A DNA stretch of 64,000 bases, from contig CACFEJ010000006.1 in assembly GCA_902565305.1 (NCBI GenBank), positions 1 through 64,000 on the forward strand, in the 5' to 3' direction. Positions 10,046 to 22,306 of this stretch are shown piece after piece. Within the stretch, counting starts at the first letter, position 1. The number at the start of each line of letters is the position of its first letter. Both the position numbers and the translations under genes were made by a program. Origin of the DNA: an uncultured Prochlorococcus sp. GTDB lineage: Bacteria; Cyanobacteriota; Cyanobacteriia; PCC-6307; Cyanobiaceae. The notes under the pieces are model-generated. The model was not told the DNA's origin. It did not search any database and saw only the letters and a program-made list of their open reading frames with translations.

Positions 10046-11950
10046 TCAATTTGTTGAATTAAGTAATTCTGAAATTAATTCGGCATTATTATTTTGTAAA
10101 TTAATTATCTGTTCTTGATCTAATCCACCAACGGAAAGCTTAGCCATATCGTAAACATGATTAGCAATTTTAGATGCCAATGGATTCTCAATAGGATCTT
10201 TTTTATCAATAATTATTTTGTTGCCTGTAATTTTATTAAGACCAACAATAAGTGGATGTTCTTTGTTAATTAAGAGCACATGATATTCAGGTAAGCCAGG
10301 CATCTTTTGTTCCATGTAAGCGCCCATATCATTAATTCTTCTCATTTGTTCTGGAAGCAAGATCATCGCTGGTGGAGCATCTTTACTTGAAAGTGACTGC
10401 ACTTTAACTGTTACTTTCTCATTGTTAAGGGCCTTAACTATCGTATCTCTAAGATTATCTGAATTTGATTTGCCATCCTTATCTACAATTTCTTTAGATT
10501 CTTTATCTTCTAGTTCATTTATTTCTGAATCTACTCTTTGGAATTGATAATCTTCATTTTTACTTTCCAACCATGGAAGAAATTGTGCGTCAATTAAGGG
10601 ATCTGATTTGATAACTTCTTTATTATTAGATAAACAGATATTTAATGCACTAGACTGTGAAATCAAATCTGAACAATAAATTATTTTTTTAGAATCAGTT
10701 AATTTATTTCGCTCTTTGTAATTTGCGAGAGTTGTAAAATATTTATCATTGGATTTGATGAGGGATTTATTTTCAATATCTTTAGTTACGTCTTTCTCTG
10801 AGTTTATTATTGTTTCGAAAATTATACTGTTATTGACTAAATCAGCAAATTTATCATCTTCGATAGCACCAATTTTAATAAAAGCAGAGATTGAATCCCA
10901 TATTTCTGCATAAAATTCTGGAGAATTTTTTATCAAATCCTTGAGTTTATTTGCGATTTTTTTTGAGATAAATGATGATATAGACCTTACTTTCCTATCT
11001 GTTTGTAATGCACTTCTACTAACATTTAGAGGTATATCTGTAGAGTCAATAACTCCTCTAAGAGGTAAAAGGTATTTTGGTACTATCTCTTTAATTGAAT
11101 CACTTACAAATACTTGATTGCAAAATAGTTTTATTTCTCCTTTTTCCCAATCAGCTCTACCTGACAACTTTGGAAAATACAATATCCCTTGTATGTCATA
11201 TGGATAATCTGTATTTAGATGAATCCATAACAGTGGATCTCCCTGGAAAGGATAAAGGTATTTATATAACTCAATATAATCTTCATCTTTTAATTCTCTA
11301 GGTTGTTTTCTCCAAGGAGGATTTTTTTTATTGATTGTCTCTCCTTCTAATAAGACATCTATTGGCATAAAATCACAATATTTTTTTATTAGTGATTTGA
11401 TCCTTTCAGGCTCGATAAACTCTTTTTCTTCTTCAAGTAGGTGAAGAATAACATCTGTACCAATTGTCTCTCTTTCTGATTCTTCTAACGTGAAATTTGG
11501 CGATCCATCACAAGACCATTTGAATGCTTTTGATTCCCCAATTGCGGACTTAGTTAATATATCAACTCTATCTGCCACCATGAAACTTGAATAAAAACCT
11601 AGTCCAAAATGACCTATAAACTCATCATTATCTTTTTTGTATTTTGATAGAAATTCTTCAGCACTAGAAAATGCAACTTGATTTATGTACTTTTTAATTT
11701 CTTCATCATTCATACCAATTCCATTATCGGAAATTGTTAAAGTATTTGATTCACGGTTAATTGTTATTTTTACTTGAGCTTCCTCAGTATTCTCGCAATC
11801 ACCTGCCATAGAGGCCATTCTTCTTTTACTAATTGCGTCAACACCATTACTAACAAGTTCTCTTAAAAAGATTTCATGGTCAGAATATACTGCCTTCTTG
11901 ATAATTGGGAAAATATTTTCGGTATTAATACGAATTTCGCCTTTTTCCAT
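10046..11950 (-). CDS. htpG: Hsp90 chaperone HtpG
   Basis: HEIFLRELVSNGVDAISK, IGHFGLGFYSSFMVAD. Confidence 0.97.
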   Translation of the reverse strand: MEKGEIRINTENIFPIIKKAVYSDHEIFLRELVSNGVDAISKRRMASMAGDCENTEEAQVKITINRESNTLTISDNGIGMNDEEIKKYINQVAFSSAEEFLSKYKKDNDEFIGHFGLGFYSSFMVADRVDILTKSAIGESKAFKWSCDGSPNFTLEESERETIGTDVILHLLEEEKEFIEPERIKSLIKKYCDFMPIDVLLEGETINKKNPPWRKQPRELKDEDYIELYKYLYPFQGDPLLWIHLNTDYPYDIQGILYFPKLSGRADWEKGEIKLFCNQVFVSDSIKEIVPKYLLPLRGVIDSTDIPLNVSRSALQTDRKVRSISSFISKKIANKLKDLIKNSPEFYAEIWDSISAFIKIGAIEDDKFADLVNNSIIFETIINSEKDVTKDIENKSLIKSNDKYFTTLANYKERNKLTDSKKIIYCSDLISQSSALNICLSNNKEVIKSDPLIDAQFLPWLESKNEDYQFQRVDSEINELEDKESKEIVDKDGKSNSDNLRDTIVKALNNEKVTVKVQSLSSKDAPPAMILLPEQMRRINDMGAYMEQKMPGLPEYHVLLINKEHPLIVGLNKITGNKIIIDKKDPIENPLASKIANHVYDMAKLSVGGLDQEQIINLQNNNAELISELLNSTN

Positions 11951-12067
11951 TTAAAAAAAATCAAACATTTTAAATATTATTTCGTAAAAACTAGTTAATC
12001 AAGTTCAAATAGGAGTATTGTCCGAACAATATATGAATTTAAAAGTTTAATAATTTTTTAAAAGGTT

Positions 12068-13219
12068 TTATTTAACCCACAAAATCTCACTACAATTATT
12101 TTCTTTCATAATTTGATTGGCTTTAACCAAGTCATCACATGGATTTAAATGTAAGACAGCAATATTTCCTTTTTTCTGTTGTAATTTTTGTTCATTAATA
12201 CCTTTTTCTAACAAATAAGAATCTTTAAACATCAATAAAATTTTCTTTTGATCTGTCTTTTCTTCCTTAATTAAATTTCTTAAAATGTCTACTGAAATTG
12301 TAAATCCAATCCCATTAAATATTTTCTCGTTAGGACTAAATGATCTTACTAACTCATCATATCTTCCTCCTTTTGCGATTACGCTTTTATTTTTACCATT
12401 ATCCCCTATTAGTTGAAAAACTATTCCTTCATATAAATTCAAGTGAGGTTGAAAAGTGGGATCAAGTTGCAATTTAACACCATATTTATTTGATATTTTT
12501 GATAATGTTTCAAACAAAAAATTTAAGTCATCTAATGTTTTACTAGTACCATATATAGTTTTTAATTTCTTTAATATTGCAATTGGCTCTCCTCGCGTGA
12601 ATAAAAGATCTTTAAGAATATATTTATCATCTTCATCTATTCCTAATTTAGATAAATTATCTTGATCAAAATTAACCAGACTTTTCTTAATTTCTTCAAA
12701 ATTATTATTCTTATATCTGTTCAGTATCAAGTCCATTATTTTTGTGGTGCTTACTAATAGAAATAAATTACATCCATCCTTCAAATTAATATTATCGATT
12801 GAATCAAACAAAATATTAATAACTTCAATTTCTGGGTATTTTGTATCATATCCAATTAATTCAATTCCACTCTGCAATTTTTCTTGTAACTTAAATGAAT
12901 TTTTATTATTTTGTTTTTTATCAAAAACCATTCCGTTAGTGAATAATCTTATAGGTCTTTTCTCATTTATTAATCTAGTAGATGACAATTTAACAATTGA
13001 TGTTGTCATTTCTGGTCTAAGACATAATGAATTACTACTTACTATTCCTACAACCTGATTTTCGTCAATAACGCCACGGCCTTTTATGGTCTCTAAAGTA
13101 TTTATGAATGAGGGTGAAACCTCTTCATATCCCCATAGTTTATAAATACTATTTAAATTATTTATGATGTTTGAGTTATTTTTTACATCGACTAATTTAA
13201 TTTCCTTTATATCGGTCAT
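12068..13219 (-). CDS. hisZ: ATP phosphoribosyltransferase regulatory subunit HisZ
   Basis: HisRS-like fold, LRPEMTTSIVKL, AKGGRYDELV, no tRNA-binding domain. Confidence 0.85.
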   Translation of the reverse strand: MTDIKEIKLVDVKNNSNIINNLNSIYKLWGYEEVSPSFINTLETIKGRGVIDENQVVGIVSSNSLCLRPEMTTSIVKLSSTRLINEKRPIRLFTNGMVFDKKQNNKNSFKLQEKLQSGIELIGYDTKYPEIEVINILFDSIDNINLKDGCNLFLLVSTTKIMDLILNRYKNNNFEEIKKSLVNFDQDNLSKLGIDEDDKYILKDLLFTRGEPIAILKKLKTIYGTSKTLDDLNFLFETLSKISNKYGVKLQLDPTFQPHLNLYEGIVFQLIGDNGKNKSVIAKGGRYDELVRSFSPNEKIFNGIGFTISVDILRNLIKEEKTDQKKILLMFKDSYLLEKGINEQKLQQKKGNIAVLHLNPCDDLVKANQIMKENNCSEILWVK

Positions 13220-13238
13220 TTTAATATTTAACGAATTT

Positions 13239-14087
13239 TTAGGTATAGAGATTTTTTTTTAATGGAGAGACTTTATCTAGTTCATTTTTTAATTCATTTT
13301 CAATGCTGGGAGAACAAGCTAAAATTCTTCCAGAACTTAAATTAAATTCGCCTGATGGATAATCAGAAATTATGCCACCAGCCTCCTTAACAATAATAGC
13401 ACCGGCCGCTAGGTCCCATACCTCCAATCCTCTTTCCCAATATCCATCTACCTTACCTGCCGCAACGAAGGCTAGATCTACTGATGCTGCACCTCCTCTT
13501 CTAACACCTCTAGTTTTATGTGTTAAATAACAAAATTCAGCATAATTATTATCCTCTGTTTCAAATCTGTCATAAGAGAAACCAGTTACAAGTAGACTGT
13601 CAGATAGTTTAGAGGGATTGGATACTTTAAGTTTACTACCATTGCAGAATGAGCCTAAACCTATACAGGCTGAATATAGTTCATTTAAATAAGGTACAGA
13701 TATAGCCCCTATAATTGGCTTGTTTTTATATACAAGACCAATAGAAGTTCCAAAAAAAGGATATCCATGGGAATAATTTGTTGTACCGTCTAATGGGTCT
13801 ATACACCATGTTAAATCCGAAGATTTGGTTAATTTACCCGATTCCTCTGCATTTATAGATATGTTTGGGGTCTTTTCTAATAAATATTCTTTTATTTTAT
13901 TTTCAACTTCCAAATCTACATTGGTAACTAAATCACCCTTCCTACCCTTTGATGATATTTTCTGAATTTTATTGTAATTAGCTTTTAAAATTTCATTTCC
14001 AATTTGAGCGGATTTTTTGGCTATTTCATACAAAATGGATAACTTTACTTGATTTGCAAGTTCTTCTATCTCACTTAAATCAAACAT
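13239..14087 (-). CDS. suhB: Inositol monophosphatase family protein
   Basis: NAEESG, WCIDPLDGTTNYSHGYPFF, WDLAAGAIIVKEAGG. Confidence 0.93.
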   Translation of the reverse strand: MFDLSEIEELANQVKLSILYEIAKKSAQIGNEILKANYNKIQKISSKGRKGDLVTNVDLEVENKIKEYLLEKTPNISINAEESGKLTKSSDLTWCIDPLDGTTNYSHGYPFFGTSIGLVYKNKPIIGAISVPYLNELYSACIGLGSFCNGSKLKVSNPSKLSDSLLVTGFSYDRFETEDNNYAEFCYLTHKTRGVRRGGAASVDLAFVAAGKVDGYWERGLEVWDLAAGAIIVKEAGGIISDYPSGEFNLSSGRILACSPSIENELKNELDKVSPLKKNLYT

Positions 14088-14092
14088 GATAG

Positions 14093-14467
14093 TTAATCTT
14101 CCTCAAATTCCCAAGGTGGCGCAACTCTTGTATTTCCCCTACCAAAATATTGTCCAAATTGTAAATCGTAAACTTCATCTTCATATGTAGTTTCTACCTC
14201 AAGATCTGAAGTTGCTTTAGCTACACAAAGTAGTGCATAACCTTTATTTTTTAAGGCTTGAGATACACCCATAGCTTCAGGTTGTTGCAAACTCCCAGAT
14301 ATTATTTTAACTGCACAACTTGTACAGCAACCATTTCTACATGAAAATGCAAGTTTGAAACCTTTCTTTTCAAATTCCTTAAGTATATAATCATCATTAT
14401 TAACTTCCTCTTGGTAAACCTTTCCGGTTTCCTTATTTTTAATCTTGACTGTGAAAGTCTTTTTCAA
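14093..14467 (-). CDS. 2Fe-2S plant-type ferredoxin
   Basis: LAFSCRNGCCTSCAVKI cluster motif and ALLCVA. Confidence 0.92.
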   Translation of the reverse strand: MKKTFTVKIKNKETGKVYQEEVNNDDYILKEFEKKGFKLAFSCRNGCCTSCAVKIISGSLQQPEAMGVSQALKNKGYALLCVAKATSDLEVETTYEDEVYDLQFGQYFGRGNTRVAPPWEFEED

Positions 14468-14517
14468 ATAACTTTCCTCTAAAAATGGGTTGATTAAGGG
14501 TTAAAATGGTTATCTCG

Positions 14518-14604
14518 GGAGAGGTGGCCGAGTGGTTGAAGGCGCAGCACTGGAAATGCTGTATAGGGGCAACTTTATCGAGGGTTCGAATCCCTCTCTC
14601 TCCG
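14518..14604 (+). tRNA. tRNA-Ser (GGA)
   Basis: GGAGAGG acceptor pairs with TCTCTCC, anticodon loop CTGGAAA, long variable arm, GGTTCGAATCC T-arm. Confidence 0.97.
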
Positions 14605-14817
14605 TTCTATAATAGTTTATTTTGGTTAACTGCAGCAACACTTTTGTCTTTAAAGAATCTTTTAAAATACATAGTAATCTTTTTAACAAGTTATAAATAA
14701 TCTTATTTATTTAAATTAAGTTGAAAATATTTGATTTTTACTATTATATGTAAATATCTAAGATAAAAATTAATTAAATTATTAGTAAATTTTGCTTTAA
14801 TTTAGCGATCTAAAATC

Positions 14818-16815
14818 ATGGGGCAAATAGTTGGAATTGATTTAGGTACTACTAACTCTGTAGTAGGAGTTATAGAAGCTGGACGTCCAATTGTTATTGC
14901 AAATTCTGAGGGTTCTAGAACTACACCTTCCATAGTTGGATTTACTAAAGACAAGGAAATAGTAATAGGAGACCAAGCGAGAAGACAACTTGTTCTAAAC
15001 CCTAAGAATACCTTTTATAACCTAAAAAGATTTATCGGTAGTGACTGGGACGAATTAGATGAGAATAGTATTTCTGTTCCTTATAACGTAAAGGCTAATA
15101 CCAATGGAAGCGTTAGGGTTCTTAGTCCAAATACAGAAAGAGAGTATGCTCCAGAAGAATTAGTGAGCTCTTTGATTAGAAAATTAATTAATGATGCTGA
15201 AACCTACCTTGGAGATACTGTTGATTCTGCAGTTATTACAGTTCCTGCTTACTTTAATGAATCACAAAGGCAAGCTACAAAAGATTCTGCAATATTAGCT
15301 GGTATTAAAGTAGATAGAATTCTAAATGAACCTACTGCTGCTGCTCTAGCTTATGGTTTTGAAAAAAGTTCTTCTAATAATGTTTTAGTTTTTGATTTAG
15401 GAGGAGGAACATTTGATGTTTCATTATTGAAAATTTCTAATGGTGTATTTGATGTTAAAGCCACTTGTGGTGATACACAGCTTGGAGGAAATAATTTTGA
15501 TTCAAAAATAGTTGATTGGCTTGCAGAAAAATTTCTAGCTAAGCATGATATTGACTTAAGAAGGGACAGACAAGCTTTACAGAGATTGACTGAGTCTGCT
15601 GAAAAAGCTAAATGTGAATTATCAGGATTGCAAAAAACAAAAATATCTTTACCATTTATCACAACAACTAAAGAGGGGCCGTTACATATTGAGGAAACCT
15701 TAGATAGAAAAATATTTGAATCATTATCACAAGATTTACTTGATAGATTATTAGAGCCTGTGCAAATAGCTTTAGATGATTCTGGATGGAACGCTGAAGA
15801 TATTGATGAGGTGGTTCTTGTAGGTGGCAGCACAAGAATCCCAATGGTTCAACAATTAGTAAAGACTCTTGTTCCAAATGATCCTTGTCAATCTGTTAAT
15901 CCTGATGAAGTAGTAGCAGTTGGAGCAGCGATACAATCTGGAATTATTAGTGGTGATTTACAAGATTTACTTCTAAATGACGTTACTCCCTTATCTTTAG
16001 GTTTAGAAACTATTGGTGGTCTTATGAAGGTACTCATTCCTCGTAATACTCCAATACCAGTTAGACAATCTGATGTTTTTAGTACTTCCGAAGCTAATCA
16101 ATCATCAGTCGTTGTTCAAGTACGACAGGGAGAAAGGCCTTTAGCTTCTGAAAATAAATCTCTTGGTAAGTTTAGACTTTCAGGAATACCTCCAGCTCCT
16201 AGAGGAATACCTCAAGTCCAGGTAGCATTTGATATTGATGCTAATGGTCTTTTAGAAGTAAGTGCAACTGATAGAACAACTGGAAGAAAGCAAACAGTTA
16301 CAATTTCTGGAGGTTCTAATTTAAACGAACAAGAAATAAATTCAATAATTGAAGAAGCTAAAGAAAAAGCTAATGAAGATAGGAAAAGAAGATCTGTAAT
16401 TGATAGAAAAAATAGTGCTTTAACTCTTATTGCTCAAGCTGAGAGAAGACTTAGAGATGCTTCATTAGAATTTGGCCCTTATGGTGCCGAAAGACAACAA
16501 CGAGCTGTTGAATTAGCCATTCAAGATGTTGAAGATTATATAGATGACGATGATCCTCAAGAATTAGAAATTTCAGTAAGTGCTTTACAAGAAGCATTAT
16601 TCGGCTTAAACAGAAAATTTGCCGCTGAAAAGAAAATTGATAATAATCCCTTACAAAGCATTAAAAATACATTTGGATCATTAAAAGATGAACTCTTCTC
16701 AGATGATTATTGGGATGATGATCCTTGGGATAATCAAATGAATAGAAATTATAGAAATTCGAGGTATGGTAATTCTAGGGACGATGATCCATGGGACAAT
16801 GACTACTTCCTCTAA
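14818..16815 (+). CDS. dnaK: Molecular chaperone DnaK (Hsp70)
   Basis: [40 protein letters not shown]. Confidence 0.97.
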   Translation: MGQIVGIDLGTTNSVVGVIEAGRPIVIANSEGSRTTPSIVGFTKDKEIVIGDQARRQLVLNPKNTFYNLKRFIGSDWDELDENSISVPYNVKANTNGSVRVLSPNTEREYAPEELVSSLIRKLINDAETYLGDTVDSAVITVPAYFNESQRQATKDSAILAGIKVDRILNEPTAAALAYGFEKSSSNNVLVFDLGGGTFDVSLLKISNGVFDVKATCGDTQLGGNNFDSKIVDWLAEKFLAKHDIDLRRDRQALQRLTESAEKAKCELSGLQKTKISLPFITTTKEGPLHIEETLDRKIFESLSQDLLDRLLEPVQIALDDSGWNAEDIDEVVLVGGSTRIPMVQQLVKTLVPNDPCQSVNPDEVVAVGAAIQSGIISGDLQDLLLNDVTPLSLGLETIGGLMKVLIPRNTPIPVRQSDVFSTSEANQSSVVVQVRQGERPLASENKSLGKFRLSGIPPAPRGIPQVQVAFDIDANGLLEVSATDRTTGRKQTVTISGGSNLNEQEINSIIEEAKEKANEDRKRRSVIDRKNSALTLIAQAERRLRDASLEFGPYGAERQQRAVELAIQDVEDYIDDDDPQELEISVSALQEALFGLNRKFAAEKKIDNNPLQSIKNTFGSLKDELFSDDYWDDDPWDNQMNRNYRNSRYGNSRDDDPWDNDYFL

Positions 16816-17725
16816 AAAAGACTATTTGTCGATTTTGGGTTTATCTCCCGATTTCGATGAAAAAGAACTTAAAAAGGCCTTTCGAATAGAGGCAAGAAAA
16901 TGGCATCCAGATTTAAATAAAAACGATCTTAATGCAGAAGAAAGATTTAAATTAATTAACGAAGCATACGAATATCTTCGTAATCCTAATGTAAGAAAAA
17001 ATATTTCGGATGAAAAAATACAGGATGAAAACGAAAATAATAATTTCAAGACAGGTTTTCCTGATTTTCAAGATTATCTTGATTCATTATTTGGATATGA
17101 ATACTCACAAAAGTATTACGAGGAATATGATAATGATCCATTTGAGGATGAATCCATAAATACTGATTGCGATGAATTTAATAATTATGAATACCCTACA
17201 ACCTCTCCAGAAGAACCACCTCCAGTTAAACTACACCAAGATATTGAAACAACTATTGAATTAACTCCTGATGAGGCCTTAAATGGAGCTTCAATTTTAA
17301 TAGAGCTTGAAGATGAAACTGTAGTAGAGGTTGATACTCCTCCTTTTGCTGGTGATGGATGGCGATTAAGACTTGAAAATATAGCAAGAGGAGGAAAAGA
17401 TCATTATCTACAGTTAAAAGTTCAAACGGAAAGCGGACTGAGAATTGATGGTTTAAGAGTTCTTTATAAATTAGAGTTATTTCCTCATGATGCTCTTCTT
17501 GGTTGTGCAGTAGAGGTTCCTACCCTTGATGGAAATGTCACACTTCAAGTGCCCCCTAAATCATCTACAGGAAGAATGTTACGTTTGAAAGGTAGAGGTT
17601 TAACTTTCGAAGATAATGTAGGTGATCAATATGTTGAAATCTTAGTAGTGATACCTGCGGATATTAATGATGAAGAAATTGCTTTATATACAAGACTACA
17701 AGAACTATCACTTTCTGATTCTTAA
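16799..17725 (+). CDS. DnaJ-family co-chaperone (J domain plus C-terminal substrate domain), overlapping dnaK 3' end by 17 nt
   Basis: [44 protein letters not shown] at 16799 preferred over track start 16766. Confidence 0.9.
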   Translation: MTTSSKKDYLSILGLSPDFDEKELKKAFRIEARKWHPDLNKNDLNAEERFKLINEAYEYLRNPNVRKNISDEKIQDENENNNFKTGFPDFQDYLDSLFGYEYSQKYYEEYDNDPFEDESINTDCDEFNNYEYPTTSPEEPPPVKLHQDIETTIELTPDEALNGASILIELEDETVVEVDTPPFAGDGWRLRLENIARGGKDHYLQLKVQTESGLRIDGLRVLYKLELFPHDALLGCAVEVPTLDGNVTLQVPPKSSTGRMLRLKGRGLTFEDNVGDQYVEILVVIPADINDEEIALYTRLQELSLSDS

Positions 17726-17758
17726 TCAAATATTATATTAAAAGAAAAATCCATACTC

Positions 17759-18139
17759 ATGAACGTATTTGTTCTTTTATATAACTCAGGAACAGATAAG
17801 GAAGGAATTCACTCAATCGAACTTAAGGGAAGAACTATAGTTCTTATGTTTGAAGATAAGGACGATGCAACAAGATATTGTGGTTTATTGGAAGCTCAAG
17901 ATTTCCCTTTGCCAACAGTTGAAATGATCAACATTGATGAAATAAAAGATTTCTGCATTAAATTAGATTATGAATGCAAATTAGTAGAAAAAAACTTTGT
18001 TCCTAAAACAGCTGAAGATAGGTTATTAATTTCACCACCTCAGAAAAACCTAGAAGTTGAAGATTGGGAGGGAGACAATAATAACAATAGAAATATAGAT
18101 TTAAATACCATTAAGGAAAACCTTGAAAAGTTGCTTTAG
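17759..18139 (+). CDS. DUF3110 family protein
   Basis: MNVFVLLYNSGTDKEGIHSIELKGRTIVLMFEDKDDATRYCGLLEAQDFP. Confidence 0.8.
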   Translation: MNVFVLLYNSGTDKEGIHSIELKGRTIVLMFEDKDDATRYCGLLEAQDFPLPTVEMINIDEIKDFCIKLDYECKLVEKNFVPKTAEDRLLISPPQKNLEVEDWEGDNNNNRNIDLNTIKENLEKLL

Positions 18140-18176
18140 CTACTAAAATATCAATATGTAATTAAACAAATAAAAC

Positions 18177-18614
18177 ATGACAACAGCCTTATTTGAAACA
18201 GAAGTTGGAAACATTAATATTGAATTTTTCGCTGATGACGCTCCAAATACTGTTAAAAATTTCACGAATTTGATAAGTGATGGGTTTTATGATGGACTAG
18301 CATTTCACAGGGTTATTCCTGGATTTATGGCTCAGGGTGGATGTCCAAATACTCGTTATGGTGCATCTGGTATGCCTGGAACTGGCGGCCCAGGATATAA
18401 TATTAAATGTGAAATTAATTCCAACAAACATTTAAAAGGCTCACTTTCTATGGCTCATGCGGGAAAGGATACAGGTGGTAGTCAGTTTTTCATAGTTTAT
18501 GAACCACAGCCTCATCTCGATGGAGTTCATACTGTTTTTGGCAAGACAGATGATATGGATGTCGTGCTAAAGCTTACTAACGGTTCAAAAATTATTAAGG
18601 CAACTCTAAAGTAG
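18177..18614 (+). CDS. Peptidyl-prolyl cis-trans isomerase (cyclophilin)
   Basis: [19 protein letters not shown]. Confidence 0.96.
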   Translation: MTTALFETEVGNINIEFFADDAPNTVKNFTNLISDGFYDGLAFHRVIPGFMAQGGCPNTRYGASGMPGTGGPGYNIKCEINSNKHLKGSLSMAHAGKDTGGSQFFIVYEPQPHLDGVHTVFGKTDDMDVVLKLTNGSKIIKATLK

Positions 18615-18618
18615 TAAT

Positions 18619-20355
18619 TTAGCTCTCAAAAACAATACTGAATGTCTCTTTATCTAGATTAAATTTTCTTGTAGAAGAATATAAGATTTCGTTATTTATA
18701 GTGAATTTAGTATTGATTAGTTTGATGCTACTTTTTGGATGTAATGCCTGTTCAATATTTCTAGAAACAATAATTCCAATCTTTGTACTATTTTCATATT
18801 TGGATAAAAACTGAATAAATAATTCTATATTCTTTATTTCCTCATCATTAATATTGGAATTGGTTCTATTCTGATCATGTAAAATTCTCCATACTAATTT
18901 TGGTCGGTTCCAAAACGCCAATAATCTTGGACTACTTTCTAGTTTAATATTAATGTTTTGTTCACTACAGAATTTAATAACTTTATTTTTTATTGGAACT
19001 AAATCAATAGATTTATATTTTCCGTCAAGAAAAATTGATATAAATGGATCAATATTACTGGAATTAGAATTATCATCATCAATCATGTGGCCTAACTTTG
19101 TTTTTTTAACACTCAAATATTCTGCATTATTATCGTTTGGACAAATAACTAAAGGAACTCTCTCAATAACTTCTATTCCATAACCACCTAATCCAGCAAT
19201 CTTTCTAGGATTGTTGGTTAGTAATTTTAATTTTTTTATACCTAAATCGGTTAAAATTTGTGCTCCAACTCCATAATTTCTGAGATCAGCTGGAAAACCT
19301 AATTTTTCATTAGCTTCTACAGTGTCTAATCCACCATCTTGTAAACTGTAAGCTTTTAATTTATTTATTAGACCAATACCTCTTCCTTCTTGTCTCAAGT
19401 AAACAACAACTCCTTCTTCCTCCTTTTCTATTCGTGATAAAGCAGCCTCTAACTGGGGTCTACAATCACAACGTAATGATCCAAAAGCATCACCAGTTAA
19501 GCACTCTGAATGCATTCTTACTAGTACAGGTTCACTTAATTTCGATGATTTTTGTTTAACTAATGCAACATGCTCTGAACCATCGAGATCATTAACATAT
19601 CCATAAGCTTTAAAATTACCAAAAATACTTGGAAGAACAGCATCAGATTTTCTAAATACAAATCTCTCAGTTTGAAACCGATAACTTATTAAATCAGCTA
19701 TTGATATTAATTTCATTCCCCACTGTTTTGCATACTCTTTAAGTTGAGGAAGTCTTGACATAGAACCGTCAGGATTTTGTATTTCACAAATTACTCCAGC
19801 GGGATAAAGACCTGACATTGCGGCAATATCTACTGCCGCTTCGGTATGACCTGCCCTTTTTAATACACCACCTTTTTTAGCTCTTAATGGAAAAATATGT
19901 CCTGGCCTCCTTAAATCATCAGGTTTTGTATTTGGGTTTATAGCAACTTGTATTGTTTTTGCCCTGTCTTCAGCGGAAATTCCGGTAGTGACATTATGTT
20001 CAGGTCCAGCATCAATTGATACTGTAAAAGCTGTTTGATTTTCATCTGTATTTCTATCTACCATTAATGGTAAATCTAATGAGTCTAGTTTTTCACCTTG
20101 CATAGCTAGGCATATAAGTCCACGACCCTCAGTAGCCATAAAATTAATTTGCTGGGGCGTTGCAAACTGAGCCGCACATATTAAATCTCCTTCATTTTCT
20201 CGTCTTTCATCATCTACAACAATTATGCATTCACCATTTCTTATAGCTGCCAAAGCATCGCTGATAGGATCAAATTCAATTTTAAAAGTTTCATTTATAT
20301 CCAAAATTGTTCCATTATTTGATTTGGGGCTTGTTTCTTTCATTATTCCTATCAA
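18619..20355 (-). CDS. ribBA: Bifunctional DHBP synthase / GTP cyclohydrolase II with C-terminal extension
   Basis: [40 protein letters not shown]. Confidence 0.97.
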   Translation of the reverse strand: MIGIMKETSPKSNNGTILDINETFKIEFDPISDALAAIRNGECIIVVDDERRENEGDLICAAQFATPQQINFMATEGRGLICLAMQGEKLDSLDLPLMVDRNTDENQTAFTVSIDAGPEHNVTTGISAEDRAKTIQVAINPNTKPDDLRRPGHIFPLRAKKGGVLKRAGHTEAAVDIAAMSGLYPAGVICEIQNPDGSMSRLPQLKEYAKQWGMKLISIADLISYRFQTERFVFRKSDAVLPSIFGNFKAYGYVNDLDGSEHVALVKQKSSKLSEPVLVRMHSECLTGDAFGSLRCDCRPQLEAALSRIEKEEEGVVVYLRQEGRGIGLINKLKAYSLQDGGLDTVEANEKLGFPADLRNYGVGAQILTDLGIKKLKLLTNNPRKIAGLGGYGIEVIERVPLVICPNDNNAEYLSVKKTKLGHMIDDDNSNSSNIDPFISIFLDGKYKSIDLVPIKNKVIKFCSEQNINIKLESSPRLLAFWNRPKLVWRILHDQNRTNSNINDEEIKNIELFIQFLSKYENSTKIGIIVSRNIEQALHPKSSIKLINTKFTINNEILYSSTRKFNLDKETFSIVFES

Positions 20356-20431
20356 TATAGAAAAATAGTGTTTTAGTTACCTTTAATTCAACACTTTATA
20401 ATCCTATCTTAAAGTCTGCCAATTCAAAGAT

Positions 20432-21487
20432 ATGAATGTTGCAATAGTAGGTGCTACTGGTTACGGCGGTATTCAAGCGGTAAATCTTTTAAAGAAAAAT
20501 AAAAAATACAAAATTTCATTTTTAGGAGGAAATAAAACATCTGGATCAAAGTGGAATGATAATTTCCCTTTTATTTATCTAGATAATGATCCTTATATAG
20601 AAGAAATCTCAGTAGATAATATTTCAAAAAATTCAGATTTTGCCTTGCTTTGCTTACCAAATGGCCTTTCTTCAACATTAACAAGAAAATTATTAGATAG
20701 AGGAGTAAAAGTTATTGATTTATCTGCTGATTACAGATATAAGTCCTTAGCTGATTGGAAAAAAGTATATTCAAAAGAAGCTGCAATTTATAAGAGGAAT
20801 GATGATGATTTATGTAAAGAGGCAGTCTACGGTCTTCCTGAAATAAATAAAGAAGCTATTTCAAAAGGAAGACTAATTGCATGTCCAGGATGTTATCCAA
20901 CATCTGCTCTTATTCCATTAGTTCCTTATCTTTCGCAAGGAATTATTGAAAATGAAGGTATAGTGATTGATTCTAAAAGCGGAACCTCTGGAGGTGGTCG
21001 AGAACCAAACCAAAAACTACTCTTATCAGAATGTGGGGAAGGTCTATCAGCATATGGATTAATAAACCATAGACATACCTCAGAGATCGAACAAGTAGCA
21101 TCTTTGATATCTGGAAATAAAATTGAACTGCTTTTTACACCACATTTGGTCCCAATTTCAAGAGGTATGCATTCGACTATTTACGGGAGATTAAGAGATC
21201 CAGGATTAACTTCTGATGATTGCAGAATTCTTTTGGATAATTATTATAGAAATTTCAAAAATATTAAAGTCTTACCTGTAGATACATTCCCATCAACAAA
21301 ATGGGTTAAAAATACAAACCAAATTTTTCTTTCTGTTAAAGTTGATATTCGAAATGGAAGGATTATTATTTTATCTGTAATTGATAATTTGTTAAAAGGA
21401 CAGAGTGGGCAAGCAATTCAAAATTTAAATATTATGAGTGGATTTTCAATGGATGACGGCCTTGAGTTAACTAATAATTTTCCATAA
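20432..21487 (+). CDS. argC: N-acetyl-gamma-glutamyl-phosphate reductase
   Basis: VAIVGATGYGGIQ, ACPGCYPTSALIPL. Confidence 0.97.
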   Translation: MNVAIVGATGYGGIQAVNLLKKNKKYKISFLGGNKTSGSKWNDNFPFIYLDNDPYIEEISVDNISKNSDFALLCLPNGLSSTLTRKLLDRGVKVIDLSADYRYKSLADWKKVYSKEAAIYKRNDDDLCKEAVYGLPEINKEAISKGRLIACPGCYPTSALIPLVPYLSQGIIENEGIVIDSKSGTSGGGREPNQKLLLSECGEGLSAYGLINHRHTSEIEQVASLISGNKIELLFTPHLVPISRGMHSTIYGRLRDPGLTSDDCRILLDNYYRNFKNIKVLPVDTFPSTKWVKNTNQIFLSVKVDIRNGRIIILSVIDNLLKGQSGQAIQNLNIMSGFSMDDGLELTNNFP

Positions 21488-22157
21488 AATTACTTCTTAT
21501 CAAAAAACCAGCACGAGAGATTGAGTGAGGTAAAATTTTATGCTCAAGGATCTGTATTCTTTTAGAAAGTGATTCAATATCGTCATCATCTCTAATTGAC
21601 AATGCTGCTTGCATTATCAAAGAACCACTATCTACCTCCTCTTCAACAAAATGTACTGAACAACCAGTTATTTTTGAACCATGTAATATAGAGTCTTCTA
21701 TCGCAGAACCACCTTTGTATGCAGGAAGTAATGATGGGTGAATATTAATGATTTTATTCTTAAATTTATTGATAAAGAAGGGAGTTACAATTTTCATCCA
21801 CCCTGCCATTACAACAAGTTCAACATCGTGGTGAATTAATGTATTTATAATTTCTAGTTCAAATAGCTCTTTTTGCGAAAAGTCTTTACCTCTTATAATT
21901 TTATGAGGTATTTTTACATTTTCGGCTCTTTTTATACAACCTGCATCATCTTTGTTAGTAATGAGAACTTTTATATCTATATCTAATTCACCTTTTTCTG
22001 AGAGATTAATTAACTCCTGAAAGTTTGTTCCTTTCCCAGAGGCAAGTACACCTATTTTTAATTTTGGTGAAAAATTTCTAAATTTAGATATCTCAGGCGA
22101 AATTATGTAATTAAATGATTTATCCAAAGTTTTTATTTTATCCAATGATAAATTCAT
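21471..22157 (-). CDS. purN: Phosphoribosylglycinamide formyltransferase
   Basis: IGVLASGKGTNFQELI, NIHPSLLPAYKG; 3' end overlaps argC by 17 nt. Confidence 0.95.
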   Translation of the reverse strand: MNLSLDKIKTLDKSFNYIISPEISKFRNFSPKLKIGVLASGKGTNFQELINLSEKGELDIDIKVLITNKDDAGCIKRAENVKIPHKIIRGKDFSQKELFELEIINTLIHHDVELVVMAGWMKIVTPFFINKFKNKIINIHPSLLPAYKGGSAIEDSILHGSKITGCSVHFVEEEVDSGSLIMQAALSIRDDDDIESLSKRIQILEHKILPHSISRAGFLIRSNFMENY

Positions 22158-22306
22158 ATGAAATAAAATAAACCCTCTATTCTAATTATTTATATTCAAA
22201 AACATATTTATTTGAAAATATAAATTTAAACAATTTTAAATGATTCAAATCTATGTACTATCCGTATAGATATAATTGTGAATAAATAAAGAAACAAATA
22301 TATAAA

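Noticed and set aside
14506-14700. 64-aa plus-strand ORF
   Set aside because: Overlaps the tRNA-Ser gene and is a translation of it plus flanking AT-rich DNA.
15351-15877. Antisense ORFs 15351..15833 and 15668..15877
   Set aside because: Wholly inside dnaK on the opposite strand; the 160-aa length follows from dnaK codon usage.
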